This document shows positions 8,468 to 18,431 of a stretch of DNA of 54,113 bases, one piece after another. A program made the position numbers and the translations under genes. Position 1 is the first letter of the stretch; the number at the start of each line of letters is the position of its first letter. The notes under the pieces are model-generated. The model was not told where the DNA came from. It was given only the letters and a program-made list of their open reading frames with translations, and did no database searches. Source of the DNA: Candidatus Accumulibacter adjunctus (lineage in GTDB: Bacteria; Pseudomonadota; Gammaproteobacteria; Burkholderiales; Rhodocyclaceae); contig JFAX01000010.1 in NCBI GenBank assembly GCA_000585015.1, positions 36,355 to 90,467 on the forward strand. The letters run 5' to 3'.

Positions 8468-11224
8468 ATGGCCGAAGACCCGACGATCGACAAGGATCTG
8501 CCGCTGCGCGAGGACATCCGTTGCCTCGGGCGCATCCTTGGTGACACGCTGCGCGCGCAGGAGGGCGAGGCGAGCTTCGAACTCGTCGAGCGCATCCGCG
8601 TCAGCGCCATCCGCTTCCATCGTGACGATGACAACAACGCGCGTCAGGAGCTGACGGCCATTCTCGACAACCTGTCGCGGCAGCAGACACAGACGATCGT
8701 CCGCGCGTTCAGCTACTTCTCGCACCTGGCGAACATCGCCGAGGACCAGCATCACATCCGCCGCTCCCGTGCCCATCTCGTCGCCCGATCGCCGGCGCAC
8801 GAGGGCAGCCTGGCGCACGCGCTTCACCGTGCCGAAGGAGCGGGAATCGACGCGGCGTGCCTGCGCGGATTCTTCGACGAGGCATCGATCGTGCCGGTAC
8901 TGACCGCACACCCGACCGAGGTGCAGCGCAAGAGTACCCTCAACGCCCAGCGCGAGATCGCCGAGCTGCTGCAGCGGCGCGACCGCGGCCAGCCCACGCC
9001 CGAGGAGCAGGACGCGCTCGACGAGGGACTGCGACGCGCGGTGCTCGGCCTGTGGCAGACGCGCATGCTGCGCAACACGCGCTTGCTGGTGCTCGACGAA
9101 GTGATCAACGGACTGTCCTACTACGACTACACCTTCCTGCGCGAGCTGCCGCGCCTCTACGGCTGGCTGGAGGATCATCTGGCAACGATTCACAGTGGAC
9201 TGCGCAACGCCGAACTGCCCGCCTTCCTGCGCCTGGGAAGCTGGATCGGGGGTGACCGTGACGGCAATCCCTTCGTCACGGCAGCGGTGACCCGTGAGAC
9301 GCTGCGTCTGCAATCGGTACGCGCGCTGCGCTTCCATCTCGACGAGGTGCACGCCCTCGGTGCCGAACTGTCGCTCGCCGACGGCCTGATCAGCGTCTCC
9401 GAGGCCCTGCAGGCACTCGCCGCGCGCTCACCCGATACTTCCGCCGCGCGCAGCGACGAACCGTACCGACGCGCGCTGACCGGCATCTACGCGCGCCTGG
9501 CAGCGACCGCGCGCCGTCTCGACGGCGTCGAACCGGAGCGGCATGCCGTGGGCGAAGCGGCGCCCTACGCCGACGCCGGTGAATACGCCGGCGAGCTCGA
9601 CATCCTGCACCGCTCGCTGGTCGCCAATGGTTCGGCGCTGCTGGCGCGCGGCCGCCTGCGAGAGCTGAGGCGCGCGGCTCGGGTTTTCGGCTTCCACCTG
9701 GCGTCGCTCGATCTGCGCCAGAACTCGGAGGTACACGAGCGCGTCGTCGGCGAGTTGCTCGAAACGGCGGTGCCCGGCACTGCCTACCGCCAGCGTGACG
9801 AAGCCGCTCGGGTCGCTCTGCTGCTGGCCGAGATCGGCTCGGCGCGGCCGCTGGCCTCGCCACACCTGGCGTACAGCGACGAGACGCGCGATGAGCTCGA
9901 GATCTTCCGTACGGCTGCCGCGGCGCACAAGACCTACGGCGCGCAGGCGATCGAGAACTACATCATCGCCAAGACCGACGGCGTCTCCGACCTGCTGGAA
10001 GTGGCGCTGCTGCTGAAGGAATGCGGGCTGCTGCTGCCGTCGGCGCGGAGCCTGGGGGTGAACATCGTCCCCTTGTTCGAGACCATCCCCGATCTGCGCA
10101 ACTGCCCGCGGATCATGGACGAGCTGCTGTCACTGCCGGCCTACCGCGAGCTCCTGCGCAGCCGCGGCGACCTGCACGAGATCATGCTCGGCTACTCCGA
10201 CAGCAACAAGGATGGTGGCTTCCTGACTTCGGGCTGGGAGCTGTACAAGGCGGAGATTGCGCTCGTCGATGTGTTCGCGCGGCATGGCGTCAAGCTGCGC
10301 CTCTTCCACGGCCGCGGTGGCTCGGTCGGCCGCGGCGGCGGCCCGAGCTACCAGGCCATCCTCGCGCAGCCCGGCGGCGCCGTGCAAGGCCGTCTGCGCG
10401 TCACCGAACAGGGCGAGGTGATCGCCAGCAAGTACTCGAACCCCGAGCTCGGCCGGCGCAACCTCGAAATCGTCGCCGCCGCCGTTCTCGAAGCCACCCT
10501 GCTCGCCCCGCCCGCTGCCGCACCGCACCCGCACTACCTCGAGGCGATGGACGAACTGTCGCGATCGGCGCATCGCGCCTATCGCTCGCTGGTCTACGAG
10601 ACCACCGGCTTCGAGCGTTACTTCTGGGAATCGACGGTGATCTCCGAGATTGCTCACCTGAACCTCGGCAGCCGCCCTGCCTCGCGCCGCAAGACGACCG
10701 CCATCGAGGATCTGCGGGCGATCCCCTGGGTCTTCAGCTGGGCGCAATGCCGCCTGATGCTGCCCGGCTGGTATGGCTTCGGCAGTGCGCTGCGCGACTT
10801 CCTCGCGGCGCACCCGGATGGCCTGCAGTTGCTGCAGCGGATGTACCGCGAATGGCCCTTCTTCCGCACCCTGCTCTCGAACATGGACATGGTGCTGGCG
10901 AAGAGTGACCTCGCGATCGCCAGGCGCTATGCCGAACTGGTCAGCGACCCGGCGCTGCGCGCGGCGATCTTCCCCCGCCTGCAGACCGAATGGCACGCGA
11001 CGGTCGAGGGCCTGCTGGCGATCAGCGGCCAGACCCGGCTGCTCGCCGACAACCCGTTGCTCGCCCGTTCGATCCGCCACCGCTTCCCCTACCTCGATCC
11101 GCTGAACCACCTGCAGATCGAACTGATCAAGCGCCTGCGCGCCGGCAACGAAGACGAACACGTCAAACGGGCAATTCACCTGACGATCAACGGCATCGCC
11201 GCTGGTCTGCGCAATAGCGGCTGA
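8468..11224 (+). CDS. ppc: Phosphoenolpyruvate carboxylase
   Basis: 918 residues, full family length. The start at 8468 follows AGGAG. Signature motifs are intact: [15 protein letters not shown] with catalytic His148, [28 protein letters not shown], and [20 protein letters not shown]. The C-terminus [10 protein letters not shown] is close to the usual ...RNTG end. It carboxylates PEP to oxaloacetate in the cytoplasm, replenishing the TCA cycle. The gene is divergent from the broken kinase and convergent with the glycosylase. Confidence 0.97.
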   Translation: MAEDPTIDKDLPLREDIRCLGRILGDTLRAQEGEASFELVERIRVSAIRFHRDDDNNARQELTAILDNLSRQQTQTIVRAFSYFSHLANIAEDQHHIRRSRAHLVARSPAHEGSLAHALHRAEGAGIDAACLRGFFDEASIVPVLTAHPTEVQRKSTLNAQREIAELLQRRDRGQPTPEEQDALDEGLRRAVLGLWQTRMLRNTRLLVLDEVINGLSYYDYTFLRELPRLYGWLEDHLATIHSGLRNAELPAFLRLGSWIGGDRDGNPFVTAAVTRETLRLQSVRALRFHLDEVHALGAELSLADGLISVSEALQALAARSPDTSAARSDEPYRRALTGIYARLAATARRLDGVEPERHAVGEAAPYADAGEYAGELDILHRSLVANGSALLARGRLRELRRAARVFGFHLASLDLRQNSEVHERVVGELLETAVPGTAYRQRDEAARVALLLAEIGSARPLASPHLAYSDETRDELEIFRTAAAAHKTYGAQAIENYIIAKTDGVSDLLEVALLLKECGLLLPSARSLGVNIVPLFETIPDLRNCPRIMDELLSLPAYRELLRSRGDLHEIMLGYSDSNKDGGFLTSGWELYKAEIALVDVFARHGVKLRLFHGRGGSVGRGGGPSYQAILAQPGGAVQGRLRVTEQGEVIASKYSNPELGRRNLEIVAAAVLEATLLAPPAAAPHPHYLEAMDELSRSAHRAYRSLVYETTGFERYFWESTVISEIAHLNLGSRPASRRKTTAIEDLRAIPWVFSWAQCRLMLPGWYGFGSALRDFLAAHPDGLQLLQRMYREWPFFRTLLSNMDMVLAKSDLAIARRYAELVSDPALRAAIFPRLQTEWHATVEGLLAISGQTRLLADNPLLARSIRHRFPYLDPLNHLQIELIKRLRAGNEDEHVKRAIHLTINGIAAGLRNSG

Positions 11225-11229
11225 AGCGC

Positions 11230-11254
11230 CGTCTGCGCCGGCTGGCTGCAGACG
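11230..11254. terminator. Hairpin between convergent ppc and glycosylase genes
   Basis: CGTCTGC (11230-11236) pairs with GCAGACG (11248-11254), starting 5 bases after the ppc stop. There is no T-tract, so it is only a possible terminator. Confidence 0.3.
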
Positions 11255-11302
11255 CGACAGGAAAGCCGACGCCGCGGCCGCCGACCGTCTGGCGGTGAAG
11301 CC

Positions 11303-11968
11303 TCAGTACTCCACCGGCAGCGGGTCGAGGCTGCGCCAGAGGTACCAGGTGGCGACCGAGCGCCAGGGCCGCCAGCGCTCGCCGTGCTCGACGAGCACCC
11401 GCCGCGCTGGCCGTTCGCCGGCGTGGTAGTGGATCGCCACCGCGCGCTGCAGCCCGAGATCGTCGAGCGGCAGGACATCCGGTCGCAACTGGTTGAAGAT
11501 CAGGAACATCTCGGCGGTCCACACGCCGATGCCGCGGACCCTGGTCAGTTCCGCCACCAGTTCGTCGTCGGCCAGCCGCGACCAGCGTTCGACGTCGATC
11601 TGCCCGCTGGCGAAATGTCCGGCCAGATCGAGCGCGTACTCGACCTTGCGCGCCGACAGGCCGCAGCCGCGCAAACCATCGACGGGGCAAGCGAGGATGC
11701 TGGCCGGCGTGATGTCGAGCACGGCCATCTGCAGGCGCGCCCAGACCGTGTCGGCGGCCTTGACCGAGATTTGCTGGCCAACGATCGAGCGCAGCAGGGT
11801 GAGGAAGGGATCGGCGCGCGAAACCAGCGCCATGCCGGCAAAGCGCTCGACGAGGCTGCCGAGGACTGGATCGGCCAGCGCCAGTTCGCTCGATGCCTGT
11901 TGCCAGTAGAGCGGTGTCAGCACGACGGTGGCCAGGCAGCCTGCCGCCTGCCGGCGGCGTCCAGGCAC
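11303..11968 (-). CDS. DNA-3-methyladenine glycosylase II, AlkA-like HhH-GPD family
   Basis: 221 residues if GTG 11968 is used; GTG 11923 (206 residues, beginning VLTPLYWQQA) is also possible and neither has a clear ribosome site. The core has LRSIVGQQISVKAADTVW, the helix-hairpin-helix LTRVRGIGVWTAEMFLI and the catalytic Asp in LPLDDLGLQRAV. It excises alkylated bases from DNA. The N-terminal AlkA-type domain is short, as in bacterial AlkA relatives without the Ada part. Confidence 0.88.
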   Translation of the reverse strand: MPGRRRQAAGCLATVVLTPLYWQQASSELALADPVLGSLVERFAGMALVSRADPFLTLLRSIVGQQISVKAADTVWARLQMAVLDITPASILACPVDGLRGCGLSARKVEYALDLAGHFASGQIDVERWSRLADDELVAELTRVRGIGVWTAEMFLIFNQLRPDVLPLDDLGLQRAVAIHYHAGERPARRVLVEHGERWRPWRSVATWYLWRSLDPLPVEY

Positions 11969-12017
11969 TCGGGCGCCGTTGTGGAATTGGCGCGGACGGA
12001 CGTGTCAGCCGCCGCGA

Positions 12018-12524
12018 TCAGGCCCGCTTCCGTTCCTTTTCCCTGGCTTTTTCCTTGGCCTTGCGGCGGCTCGCGTCGATCTCGGGCGGCCGGTAGACCA
12101 GCACCGGGATGCTCGAATGAGTCAGCACGCGATAGGTCTCGCTGCCGAGCAACAGCGAGGTCAGGCCGCCGCGGCCGTGTTTCGACATGAAGATCAGGTC
12201 GCAGTCGTTGTCCTCCGCCACGTTCACGATGGCTTCCCATGGTGAGTCACTGGCCACCGACAGCGTCGTGCATTCGACCCCGGCATCCTTGCACAGCTTC
12301 TTGATGAAACCGAGATAATCCTTCGACTTGCTGTCGGAACCCGCGACCAGACGGTCGAGGACCGCTGGCTCGACGAGGTCGCCGATGTTGTCGGTGTTGC
12401 CGATCGGCTTGGCGTAGAGCGCGGTGATCGTCGCGTTGGCCGCCTTGGCGAAGGATACGGCCCGTTCGGCGGTGTCGCGCGACAGTTGGCTGCCGTCGGT
12501 CGGCAGCAGGATATGCTGAAACAT
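12018..12524 (-). CDS. Universal stress protein (UspA family)
   Basis: 168 residues from ATG 12524, preceded by GGGAGA. It opens with FQHILLPTDGSQLSRDTAER and ends with the ATP-binding loop region HGRGGLTSLLLGSETYRVL and SIPVLVYRP. A basic, lysine-rich tail (RRKAKEKAREKERKRA) extends past the usual end of the fold. Cytoplasmic. It lies 207 bp downstream of the second SulP gene on the same strand. Confidence 0.92.
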   Translation of the reverse strand: MFQHILLPTDGSQLSRDTAERAVSFAKAANATITALYAKPIGNTDNIGDLVEPAVLDRLVAGSDSKSKDYLGFIKKLCKDAGVECTTLSVASDSPWEAIVNVAEDNDCDLIFMSKHGRGGLTSLLLGSETYRVLTHSSIPVLVYRPPEIDASRRKAKEKAREKERKRA

Positions 12525-12731
12525 TCTTTGTCTCCCAGGGAACTGCGCCAGCCGGTCCCCACGGCGCATGTCGGATGATACCCGCAATCGACCAGCGTTG
12601 CCCGATTGCGGCGCCAGTGCAGCATTCCGCCAGCGGCGGACCGGCGCGACAACGCACCCGCAGCGGCATCCAGCCGGCGGCAAGGGCGCCACCGTGGTGG
12701 CGACGGAACGGTCTCCGGCGCACGCCGGGGG

Positions 12732-14975
12732 CTACTCCTGCATGGCCATCAGTTCCTTGTCCGAGTAACGCAGGCGCAGCGCGAGGACCTTCGCCACCGC
12801 CTCGACGAGATGGCAGGCCAAGCGCTTGTGCTCCTCCCGCAGTTTCTCGAACTGTTCGCGCTGCAGGACGAAGAGTTCGCACTCGTCGAGCGCGGTGGCG
12901 TCGTTGAAGCGGGTCATCTGCGACAGGAATGCCATGCCGCCGAAGAAGTCGCCACGCCCATAGGTCAGCGCGTGGTGATCGGCCGCCTCACCGGCTGCCG
13001 GCAGCGTGATGCGGACCGCCCCCTTGCGGATCAGGTAGAGTTCGTTGCCCGGATCGCCGAACGAATAGACCTTGCCACCGCTGGCGATCGTCCGCCGCTC
13101 GAGGCAGGCCTCGAGATCGATCAGAGTCTCCTCCTTGTGATCGCGGAAGAGTTCGAGGTCGCTCAGCTCGAGCGACGGCAGCGTCGCATCCTGCGCCGGG
13201 CTCTGACCGAGAATCTGGTCCTCGATCCACTCGATCGCGTCATCGAGTTCCGGAAACACCTTGACATGCTCGGTCATCCGCGTGAGTTCCATCTGATCGA
13301 AGAACTCGCCGATGTTGCGTCCGTTCGGCAGGACGTGCGACAGGCTGCTGAAGATCAGGAAGGCGTCGCGCTCGATCAGCGAGTCTCGGATCTGGCTCAG
13401 CAGGTGCACAGCGGTGACATCGACCGACTGCACCCGCCGCATGTCGAGAACGACGAAGCGGCGCCTGGTCAGTTCGGGTTCGAGCGCCGTATACAACTGG
13501 TCCTTGGTACCGAAGAACAGGCTGCCCTGCAGCTCGAGGATCGCCGTCTGATGCCCCTGCTTCTCGAGCAGCTCCATTTCGTGCCGCAAGCGCACGCGCT
13601 TCGAGTAGCGGCTGCCGCCGTCCAGCTTGCGCCGGATCACCGTGCTGCTCAGTTGCTCGCGTATGAAGAGGAACATCGCCAGCGCGATGCCAACGCCCGA
13701 CGCGGCAATCAGGCTGTAGCCGACGGCCACGACGACCACCGCAACGATCACCATGAAGTCGAGCAGCGTCCATGGCGACTCGAGCAGGTGCAGGCTGTGC
13801 CGGTCGATCATGCGGATGCCGACGACGATCAGGATGCCCGCCAGAGCGCCAACCGGAATCCAGGCAATGAAGCTGCCGAGAGCCAGGAAGGCGATCAGCG
13901 ACAGGACTCCCTCGACGACGCCGGACACCCGCGTCCGACCACCACTCGCCAGGTTGACCAGCGTCGCCCCCATCTGCCCGGCGCCCGGCATGCCACCGGC
14001 GCAGGCCGAGGCGACGTTGCCGAGCCCCTGCGCGACCAACTCGCGGTTGGAGTCATGGCGACCCCGCGTCAATGCATCGAGGACGACCGCCGTCTTCAGC
14101 GTATCGATCGACAGCAGCACCGCCAGCGTGAATGCCGTTCCGAGCAGACTGCCGATCTGGCTGAGCTTGAGCTCGCCGATCTCCTGCCAGCGACCGGTGA
14201 TCGCCTCGAGCATGCTCGACGCCGTGCCACCGAGCGGGCCGATGATCATCTTGTTGCCTTCCATCACGAGCAGCGACTCGTCGATCGTGGCCAGACCGAA
14301 GTAACTCAGCACGCCGGCCAGCAGCCCGAGGATCGCTGCCGGCACGACGCGCGTGACGAGTGGCGCACCGAGCATCACCGCCGCCGTCACGGCGCCGATC
14401 AGCGCACTCTGCCATTGCCAGAGTTCGGGCGAGATCAGGGTCCGCCACCACGATGTGCCGCCAGGCGCGCCAAGGAACTTCGGAATCTGGCTGCCGATGA
14501 TGATCAGCCCGACGCCGGTCAGGTAACCGCTGACGACCGGGAAAGGAATGTACTTGATCAGGCTGCCGATGCCCATGAAGCCGAGCAGCAACTGCACCAC
14601 TCCGGACACCAGTCCGAGAGCGGTCAGCATGAGGACGATCGACGGCGCCGCGACGCCATGCTGCACGAGCTCGATGGCAAAGGCCGAGAGGACCGCCGCC
14701 GCCGGCGCGCATGGCGCCGTGATCAGCCGGTTGGTCCCGCCGAACGCCGGCGCCACCAGCCCCAGCGCGGTGGCCCCGAGGATCCCCGCAAGCGCGCCGA
14801 GACCGGCATAGGCCGGGCCAATGGCGCCGTAGATGGTGACCCCGAAAGCGATCGCCGACGGCAGGGCGACCAGCATCGCCGCCAGCCCGCCCCAGAAGTC
14901 ACCGACCAGCTTGTCATTGCGAAGCGTTGCGGTCAACTCCACAGTCGTGTGCCCCCGCTTGTCCGGTTCCTGCAT
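12732..14975 (-). CDS. SulP-family anion transporter with STAS and cyclic-nucleotide-binding-fold domains (copy 2)
   Basis: 747 residues from ATG 14975; GTG 14942 (736 residues) aligns exactly with the start of copy 1 (VELTATLRNDKLVGDF against MELAMTVKNDKLVGDF). Domain order is the same: SulP helices, STAS (VVLDMRRVQSVDVTAVHLL), CRP-like beta-roll, ending DKELMAMQE as copy 1 ends DRELLAMQE. Identity over the membrane part is high by eye. The nucleotide cassette is again unusual (GDFFGGMAFLSQMTRFNDATA, without the canonical Glu and Arg). It sits between the PhoU-like genes and the stress protein, with 129 bp upstream for a promoter. Confidence 0.9.
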   Translation of the reverse strand: MQEPDKRGHTTVELTATLRNDKLVGDFWGGLAAMLVALPSAIAFGVTIYGAIGPAYAGLGALAGILGATALGLVAPAFGGTNRLITAPCAPAAAVLSAFAIELVQHGVAAPSIVLMLTALGLVSGVVQLLLGFMGIGSLIKYIPFPVVSGYLTGVGLIIIGSQIPKFLGAPGGTSWWRTLISPELWQWQSALIGAVTAAVMLGAPLVTRVVPAAILGLLAGVLSYFGLATIDESLLVMEGNKMIIGPLGGTASSMLEAITGRWQEIGELKLSQIGSLLGTAFTLAVLLSIDTLKTAVVLDALTRGRHDSNRELVAQGLGNVASACAGGMPGAGQMGATLVNLASGGRTRVSGVVEGVLSLIAFLALGSFIAWIPVGALAGILIVVGIRMIDRHSLHLLESPWTLLDFMVIVAVVVVAVGYSLIAASGVGIALAMFLFIREQLSSTVIRRKLDGGSRYSKRVRLRHEMELLEKQGHQTAILELQGSLFFGTKDQLYTALEPELTRRRFVVLDMRRVQSVDVTAVHLLSQIRDSLIERDAFLIFSSLSHVLPNGRNIGEFFDQMELTRMTEHVKVFPELDDAIEWIEDQILGQSPAQDATLPSLELSDLELFRDHKEETLIDLEACLERRTIASGGKVYSFGDPGNELYLIRKGAVRITLPAAGEAADHHALTYGRGDFFGGMAFLSQMTRFNDATALDECELFVLQREQFEKLREEHKRLACHLVEAVAKVLALRLRYSDKELMAMQE

Positions 14976-15104
14976 GCCGACCGGCAGCCCGGTCGCAGCC
15001 GCCGGGCATCGCCCGGGCGCCGGGCCCGCCCGCCCGCCTGCAGCGCTCCCTCGGGCAACCAGCGACCATGCCGGCTGCGCCCTCGCCGGCCAGTGAACCG
15101 CCGC

Positions 15105-15815
15105 TCAGTGGGCATAAGCACCGCCCGCCGTGCCAGGCACGGCCCGGTGATCGCTGCTCAGCTCACTGGCCACTGCTTCGGCGTGGTCGGCGACGCGGTC
15201 GACTTCCTCGACGAACTGTGCGAGCAGCAGCCTGGCCTCGACATCCAGTGCCTCGTCGGCCAGAATCCGGCGCAAGAGCGCCGTCGACAGGCGATCAGCC
15301 TGCGCTTCATGGCAGCAGACATCGCGCTCGCCCGCCTGCACCGGCAGCCCTTGTTGCCGTCCCGAACGGCAGGCGTCGACCAGTGCATCGACCGCGGCGC
15401 AAACCTCGTCCGTCAGGTCCTGTACGTCGACGACGAGATGCGCCGGCACACGACGGCCGCGGAGAGTGAAACCCGACTCGATGGCAAAACCCGTGATCTG
15501 GCGCTTCATGTCCCGCAGGATGCGACCGAGACCCGTCAGCGGCCCGATCGTCGACAGCCTCGCGCCGTCGATCGACGCCTGCGCGGCATGGCGCATTTCG
15601 AGCGCCTGCTGCATGTCCTCGAGGCCGCGAACGAGGTCGGCAACCCGCCGCGCCAGCTGCCAGCAGTCCCCTTCCGAACCTTCATGCAGATGCGCGTCGA
15701 CCGCCAACCGGAAGATCCGCGTCGCATCGGCGACGCCGTCCAGATAGCCGTCAAGACTGATTTCGATCGACGTCGAGGTAGCCGACCGCTCTGCCACTCG
15801 AACCTGTATTTCCAT
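15105..15815 (-). CDS. Divergent PhoU/DUF47-like protein (1)
   Basis: 236 residues from ATG 15815 with AGGAG upstream. The C-terminal half carries the helical PhoU/DUF47 pattern (LLAQFVEEVDRVADHAEAVA, EAQADRLSTALLRRILADEA); the N-terminal part (MEIQVRVAERSATSTSIEIS) looks unlike DUF47. No membrane segment. PhoU/DUF47 proteins act with phosphate transporters in phosphate sensing, which fits the neighbouring CHAD and Pit genes. The family assignment rests on pattern and context, so it is moderate. Confidence 0.65.
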   Translation of the reverse strand: MEIQVRVAERSATSTSIEISLDGYLDGVADATRIFRLAVDAHLHEGSEGDCWQLARRVADLVRGLEDMQQALEMRHAAQASIDGARLSTIGPLTGLGRILRDMKRQITGFAIESGFTLRGRRVPAHLVVDVQDLTDEVCAAVDALVDACRSGRQQGLPVQAGERDVCCHEAQADRLSTALLRRILADEALDVEARLLLAQFVEEVDRVADHAEAVASELSSDHRAVPGTAGGAYAH

Positions 15816-15907
15816 GATGACTTCTCCTGCACAAAAAAGACCTGCTCTCAGGCCAGGTACCCCACCGACGCCGTGCGTAGCCAACACTGCTCTCGACGGC
15901 ACCGACA

Positions 15908-16678
15908 TCAGATGGCCGCAGAACCCTGCGGCACGATCAAACATGAGTCGCTCGCGCGTTGCTGCTGCACCACGAGACCGTCGGCCAGTCGCTGCGCCAG
16001 GCGCTTCAGGATCTCCCCGGCGCCCGTCAGCTCGCCTACGACCTCGTGCAAGGCGGCAAGCATCTGCGCCTGCCAGGACTCGCCACTGACGGCAGCTGGT
16101 CCGGCAACCTCGGCCAGATCGTCCTGTGCTGGTCGCCAGCCCGCTCCGGCCACCGGCAGGAGTTCCAGCAAGGCCATCGAACGATAGCTGCCGAGCGGGT
16201 TCCTGCTGCCACAGGCGTCGCCGGCGGCGAATGGCACCGCTGAGTCGCCGCGCGCAAGGCCGGCGCAGGCGTCCTGCAATCCCTCGCCCTCCCGCCGGAT
16301 GTGCCGCAGCATCAGGCCAATGGATTCGCCAGCAGCGGGATAGCCACAACCGCAAGCGGTGGCGGTGCGGAACAATCCGGCGGCAGCCCGGTCCAGGCTT
16401 TCGCTGGTCGACCGAAGCTCGTCCAGTCCGCCGCGGTGACTGCGATCGGCAAGCGAATCGATGGCGGCGCAACTGCGACGCCAGAGATCCTCGCGCCGCT
16501 GGTCGAGATCGAGCAGACGCACCGAGTGCGCAGACTCCCTCCCCTGCACCACCGCATCAGCTGCCTTCGCCAGCCTGACCAGCGTCTGCGCCTGCTGTTC
16601 CATCGTGCTGAACAAGCCAGACCATCCCGCGCCCGGGATGATCGGCCGTGTCCGCCGCATCATCGAAGTCCGCTCCAT
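15908..16678 (-). CDS. Divergent PhoU/DUF47-like protein (2)
   Basis: 256 residues from ATG 16678. The N-terminus IIPGAGWSGLFSTMEQQAQTL resembles DUF47 openings and the C-terminus ends in ILKRLAQRLADGLVV, the late helix of the fold. A Cys/Gly patch (ATACGCGYPAAGE) sits in the middle. The gene starts 38 nt after the CHAD stop and is followed after 92 nt by the other PhoU-like gene, so the three are probably one operon. Function is inferred as phosphate signalling. Confidence 0.6.
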   Translation of the reverse strand: MERTSMMRRTRPIIPGAGWSGLFSTMEQQAQTLVRLAKAADAVVQGRESAHSVRLLDLDQRREDLWRRSCAAIDSLADRSHRGGLDELRSTSESLDRAAAGLFRTATACGCGYPAAGESIGLMLRHIRREGEGLQDACAGLARGDSAVPFAAGDACGSRNPLGSYRSMALLELLPVAGAGWRPAQDDLAEVAGPAAVSGESWQAQMLAALHEVVGELTGAGEILKRLAQRLADGLVVQQQRASDSCLIVPQGSAAI

Positions 16679-16716
16679 CGTCGCCACCGCTCTCCCCCTC
16701 GCCTGCTGCGTCCGGA

Positions 16717-17781
16717 TCAGGAAGGCTGCTGCCACGGCACCTGTTGCCCGTAGAAGTCGCCGAGGAGGCCCTCGAGCTGCGGCAGCAGGCCGTCACTGCG
16801 CGCTTCCAGCCAGCAGCGGATGCGCTCGCCAGGAGTGCCCGGAAGGGCCTCATCAAGCAACTCGCGCGCCACCGCAAGGTCATTGAGCTGGCCCAGCATC
16901 TCCTGCAGGCCACTGGCGGCGAGGTGGTAGCTGCGCAACAGGTCGCCGGGAAACAGCGGCGCGAAGAATTCGAGCGCGTAGCGCAGGCGCTTGTACGCGA
17001 CACGCAGACGATGACGCGCGGTCGCGTCGCTGGACAAGGCCTCCTGCGCCAGCTGCCACACCTTGCGCGCGCGCTTGTCGAGACAATGTGGCGCAAAGAC
17101 GTCCAGGCGACGGTCCTTGCGTTCCGGCAGAGCCAGGACGGCGGCGTTGAAGTCGAGCAGCAGGTGCGAGTAATCAGCCGAACTCAGCGCCGCAGCGGCC
17201 ACCTGGCGATTGACGGCACAGCGTCGCCGCGCGTAGTCGGTCAACTCGCGCGCGTGCGGGCACTCGGGGAAAGCGGCAAGGATCGACGGCAAGGTCTCCG
17301 CACGGAAGACGTCCCAGTTGCGCGTCTCGCCGAGTTGCCTCGCCAGCGCCTGCCAGAGCGGATCGAACTCGCCGACGAAGTCCTCCGGCAGGCGTGGCTT
17401 CCAGACGCGAATGGCCGAGCGCAGGCGCCGGATGGCAACCCGCGCCTGATGGACGAACTCCGGATCATCGCTCGCACAAACCCCCTTTTCATTACCCTGC
17501 AAGTGCCGGAGGCAGGCCAGGGTGATCGTGCGAAAACCGGCGATGACGGTCATGCCGGCGTCGGTGTCGACCGGTGTGGCCTTGACGACCTGCAGCGCCT
17601 GGTCGGCGGCTACCCCGTAGCCGCGCTGCAACATGGCGGCGGGCGCCGGGTGCACGGCAAGCTCCGCCTGCCGGAGCAGCCGCTGGCGGAGCGGCTTGAC
17701 GTCGCTGCGCAGACGATGTCTGGCGGGACGGCTGGCAACGCCGGGGGTCAGCGACGGATTGAGTTCGGTTTCCACGCTCAT
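16717..17781 (-). CDS. CHAD-domain protein with a collapsed CYTH domain
   Basis: 354 residues from ATG 17781 with GAGGAG 7 nt upstream. Residues 1-75 are what is left of a CYTH domain: MSVETELN keeps the first strand but the family ExExK reads ETELN, KPLRQRLL follows, then the sequence jumps to the domain's last segment (HPAPAAMLQRGYGVAADQ). About 120 or more residues of the triphosphatase tunnel are absent, in frame. The rest is an intact CHAD (FVHQARVAIRRLRSAIRVWK, HRLRVAYKRLRYALEFF), rich in Arg and Lys. CHAD domains bind polyphosphate and locate to granules in related bacteria. Confidence 0.88.
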   Translation of the reverse strand: MSVETELNPSLTPGVASRPARHRLRSDVKPLRQRLLRQAELAVHPAPAAMLQRGYGVAADQALQVVKATPVDTDAGMTVIAGFRTITLACLRHLQGNEKGVCASDDPEFVHQARVAIRRLRSAIRVWKPRLPEDFVGEFDPLWQALARQLGETRNWDVFRAETLPSILAAFPECPHARELTDYARRRCAVNRQVAAAALSSADYSHLLLDFNAAVLALPERKDRRLDVFAPHCLDKRARKVWQLAQEALSSDATARHRLRVAYKRLRYALEFFAPLFPGDLLRSYHLAASGLQEMLGQLNDLAVARELLDEALPGTPGERIRCWLEARSDGLLPQLEGLLGDFYGQQVPWQQPS

Positions 17782-18431
17782 CTTGCAGCTCCTCAAAATT
17801 GGACGGGCAATGCGAGGCGCGACGGCATCTCCTGCAGGTTGGCGCCACAACGTCTCGTCAACCAGATCAAGCACAAGCCGTGCCAGGACGGATGCGAACA
17901 CGGATAGTCGAGCAAAAACAGACACTCGGGTTTCGCCGCAAGCGACCGGATGAGTTCCTGACGGGTGCAACAAAATGAACGCGAAGAGCCTCGACAGGGC
18001 TCGCCCATGGCCGGTTTTCGTCGGAAAATCAATTTATTGTGGGCCTGCAGCGGGATTGCAGGAGGCGCGCGAAGGTTACACCGCCGAGCCAGCGCGGCTG
18101 CACCGGCGATCAGGCGACATTGACGCGAATGGCATCGCAGCGGTTGCCGGGCAGCGAGAACTGCCATGAGCACTTCGGGTGGGCGGATGAGCGGTCCCGC
18201 GGCGGCCTTCGCCGGGGATCGGGGAGGCGATCGGCAGGATCGCTACGCGGCCGCGCCGGCACGCGTCCATTCGCCGGCCAGCCACACCGAAGGCACTGGC
18301 GCAGTCTGGCCGCAACTCGCTCGGGCACCGCTGACGAGGGCTGCCGCGTCACGCCCGCGCGCGGGCACAGCGACGGGCGGTGATCGCGCGGGCGCCGTGC
18401 GGCGCCGCACGCGGCACGAAAGCGAGGCCGA
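17782..18431. other. Gene-free region of about 650 bp
   Basis: It lies between the CHAD start and the DUF47 stop. Short open frames on both strands have no recognisable protein character. It must contain the CHAD-operon promoter and the end of the pit transcript; one palindrome at 18396-18411 is listed separately. Confidence 0.6.
18396..18411 (-). terminator. Perfect palindrome after the pit-DUF47 operon
   Basis: CGTGCGGCGCCGCACG is a 16-bp perfect palindrome about 20 nt past the DUF47 stop. It may end or stabilise the transcript, but there is no T-tract. Confidence 0.3.

Noticed and set aside
12606-16187. Plus-strand open frame of nearly 1200 codons opposite SulP copy 2 and the PhoU-like genes
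   Set aside because: Crosses several real genes on the other strand and has no recognisable motif.
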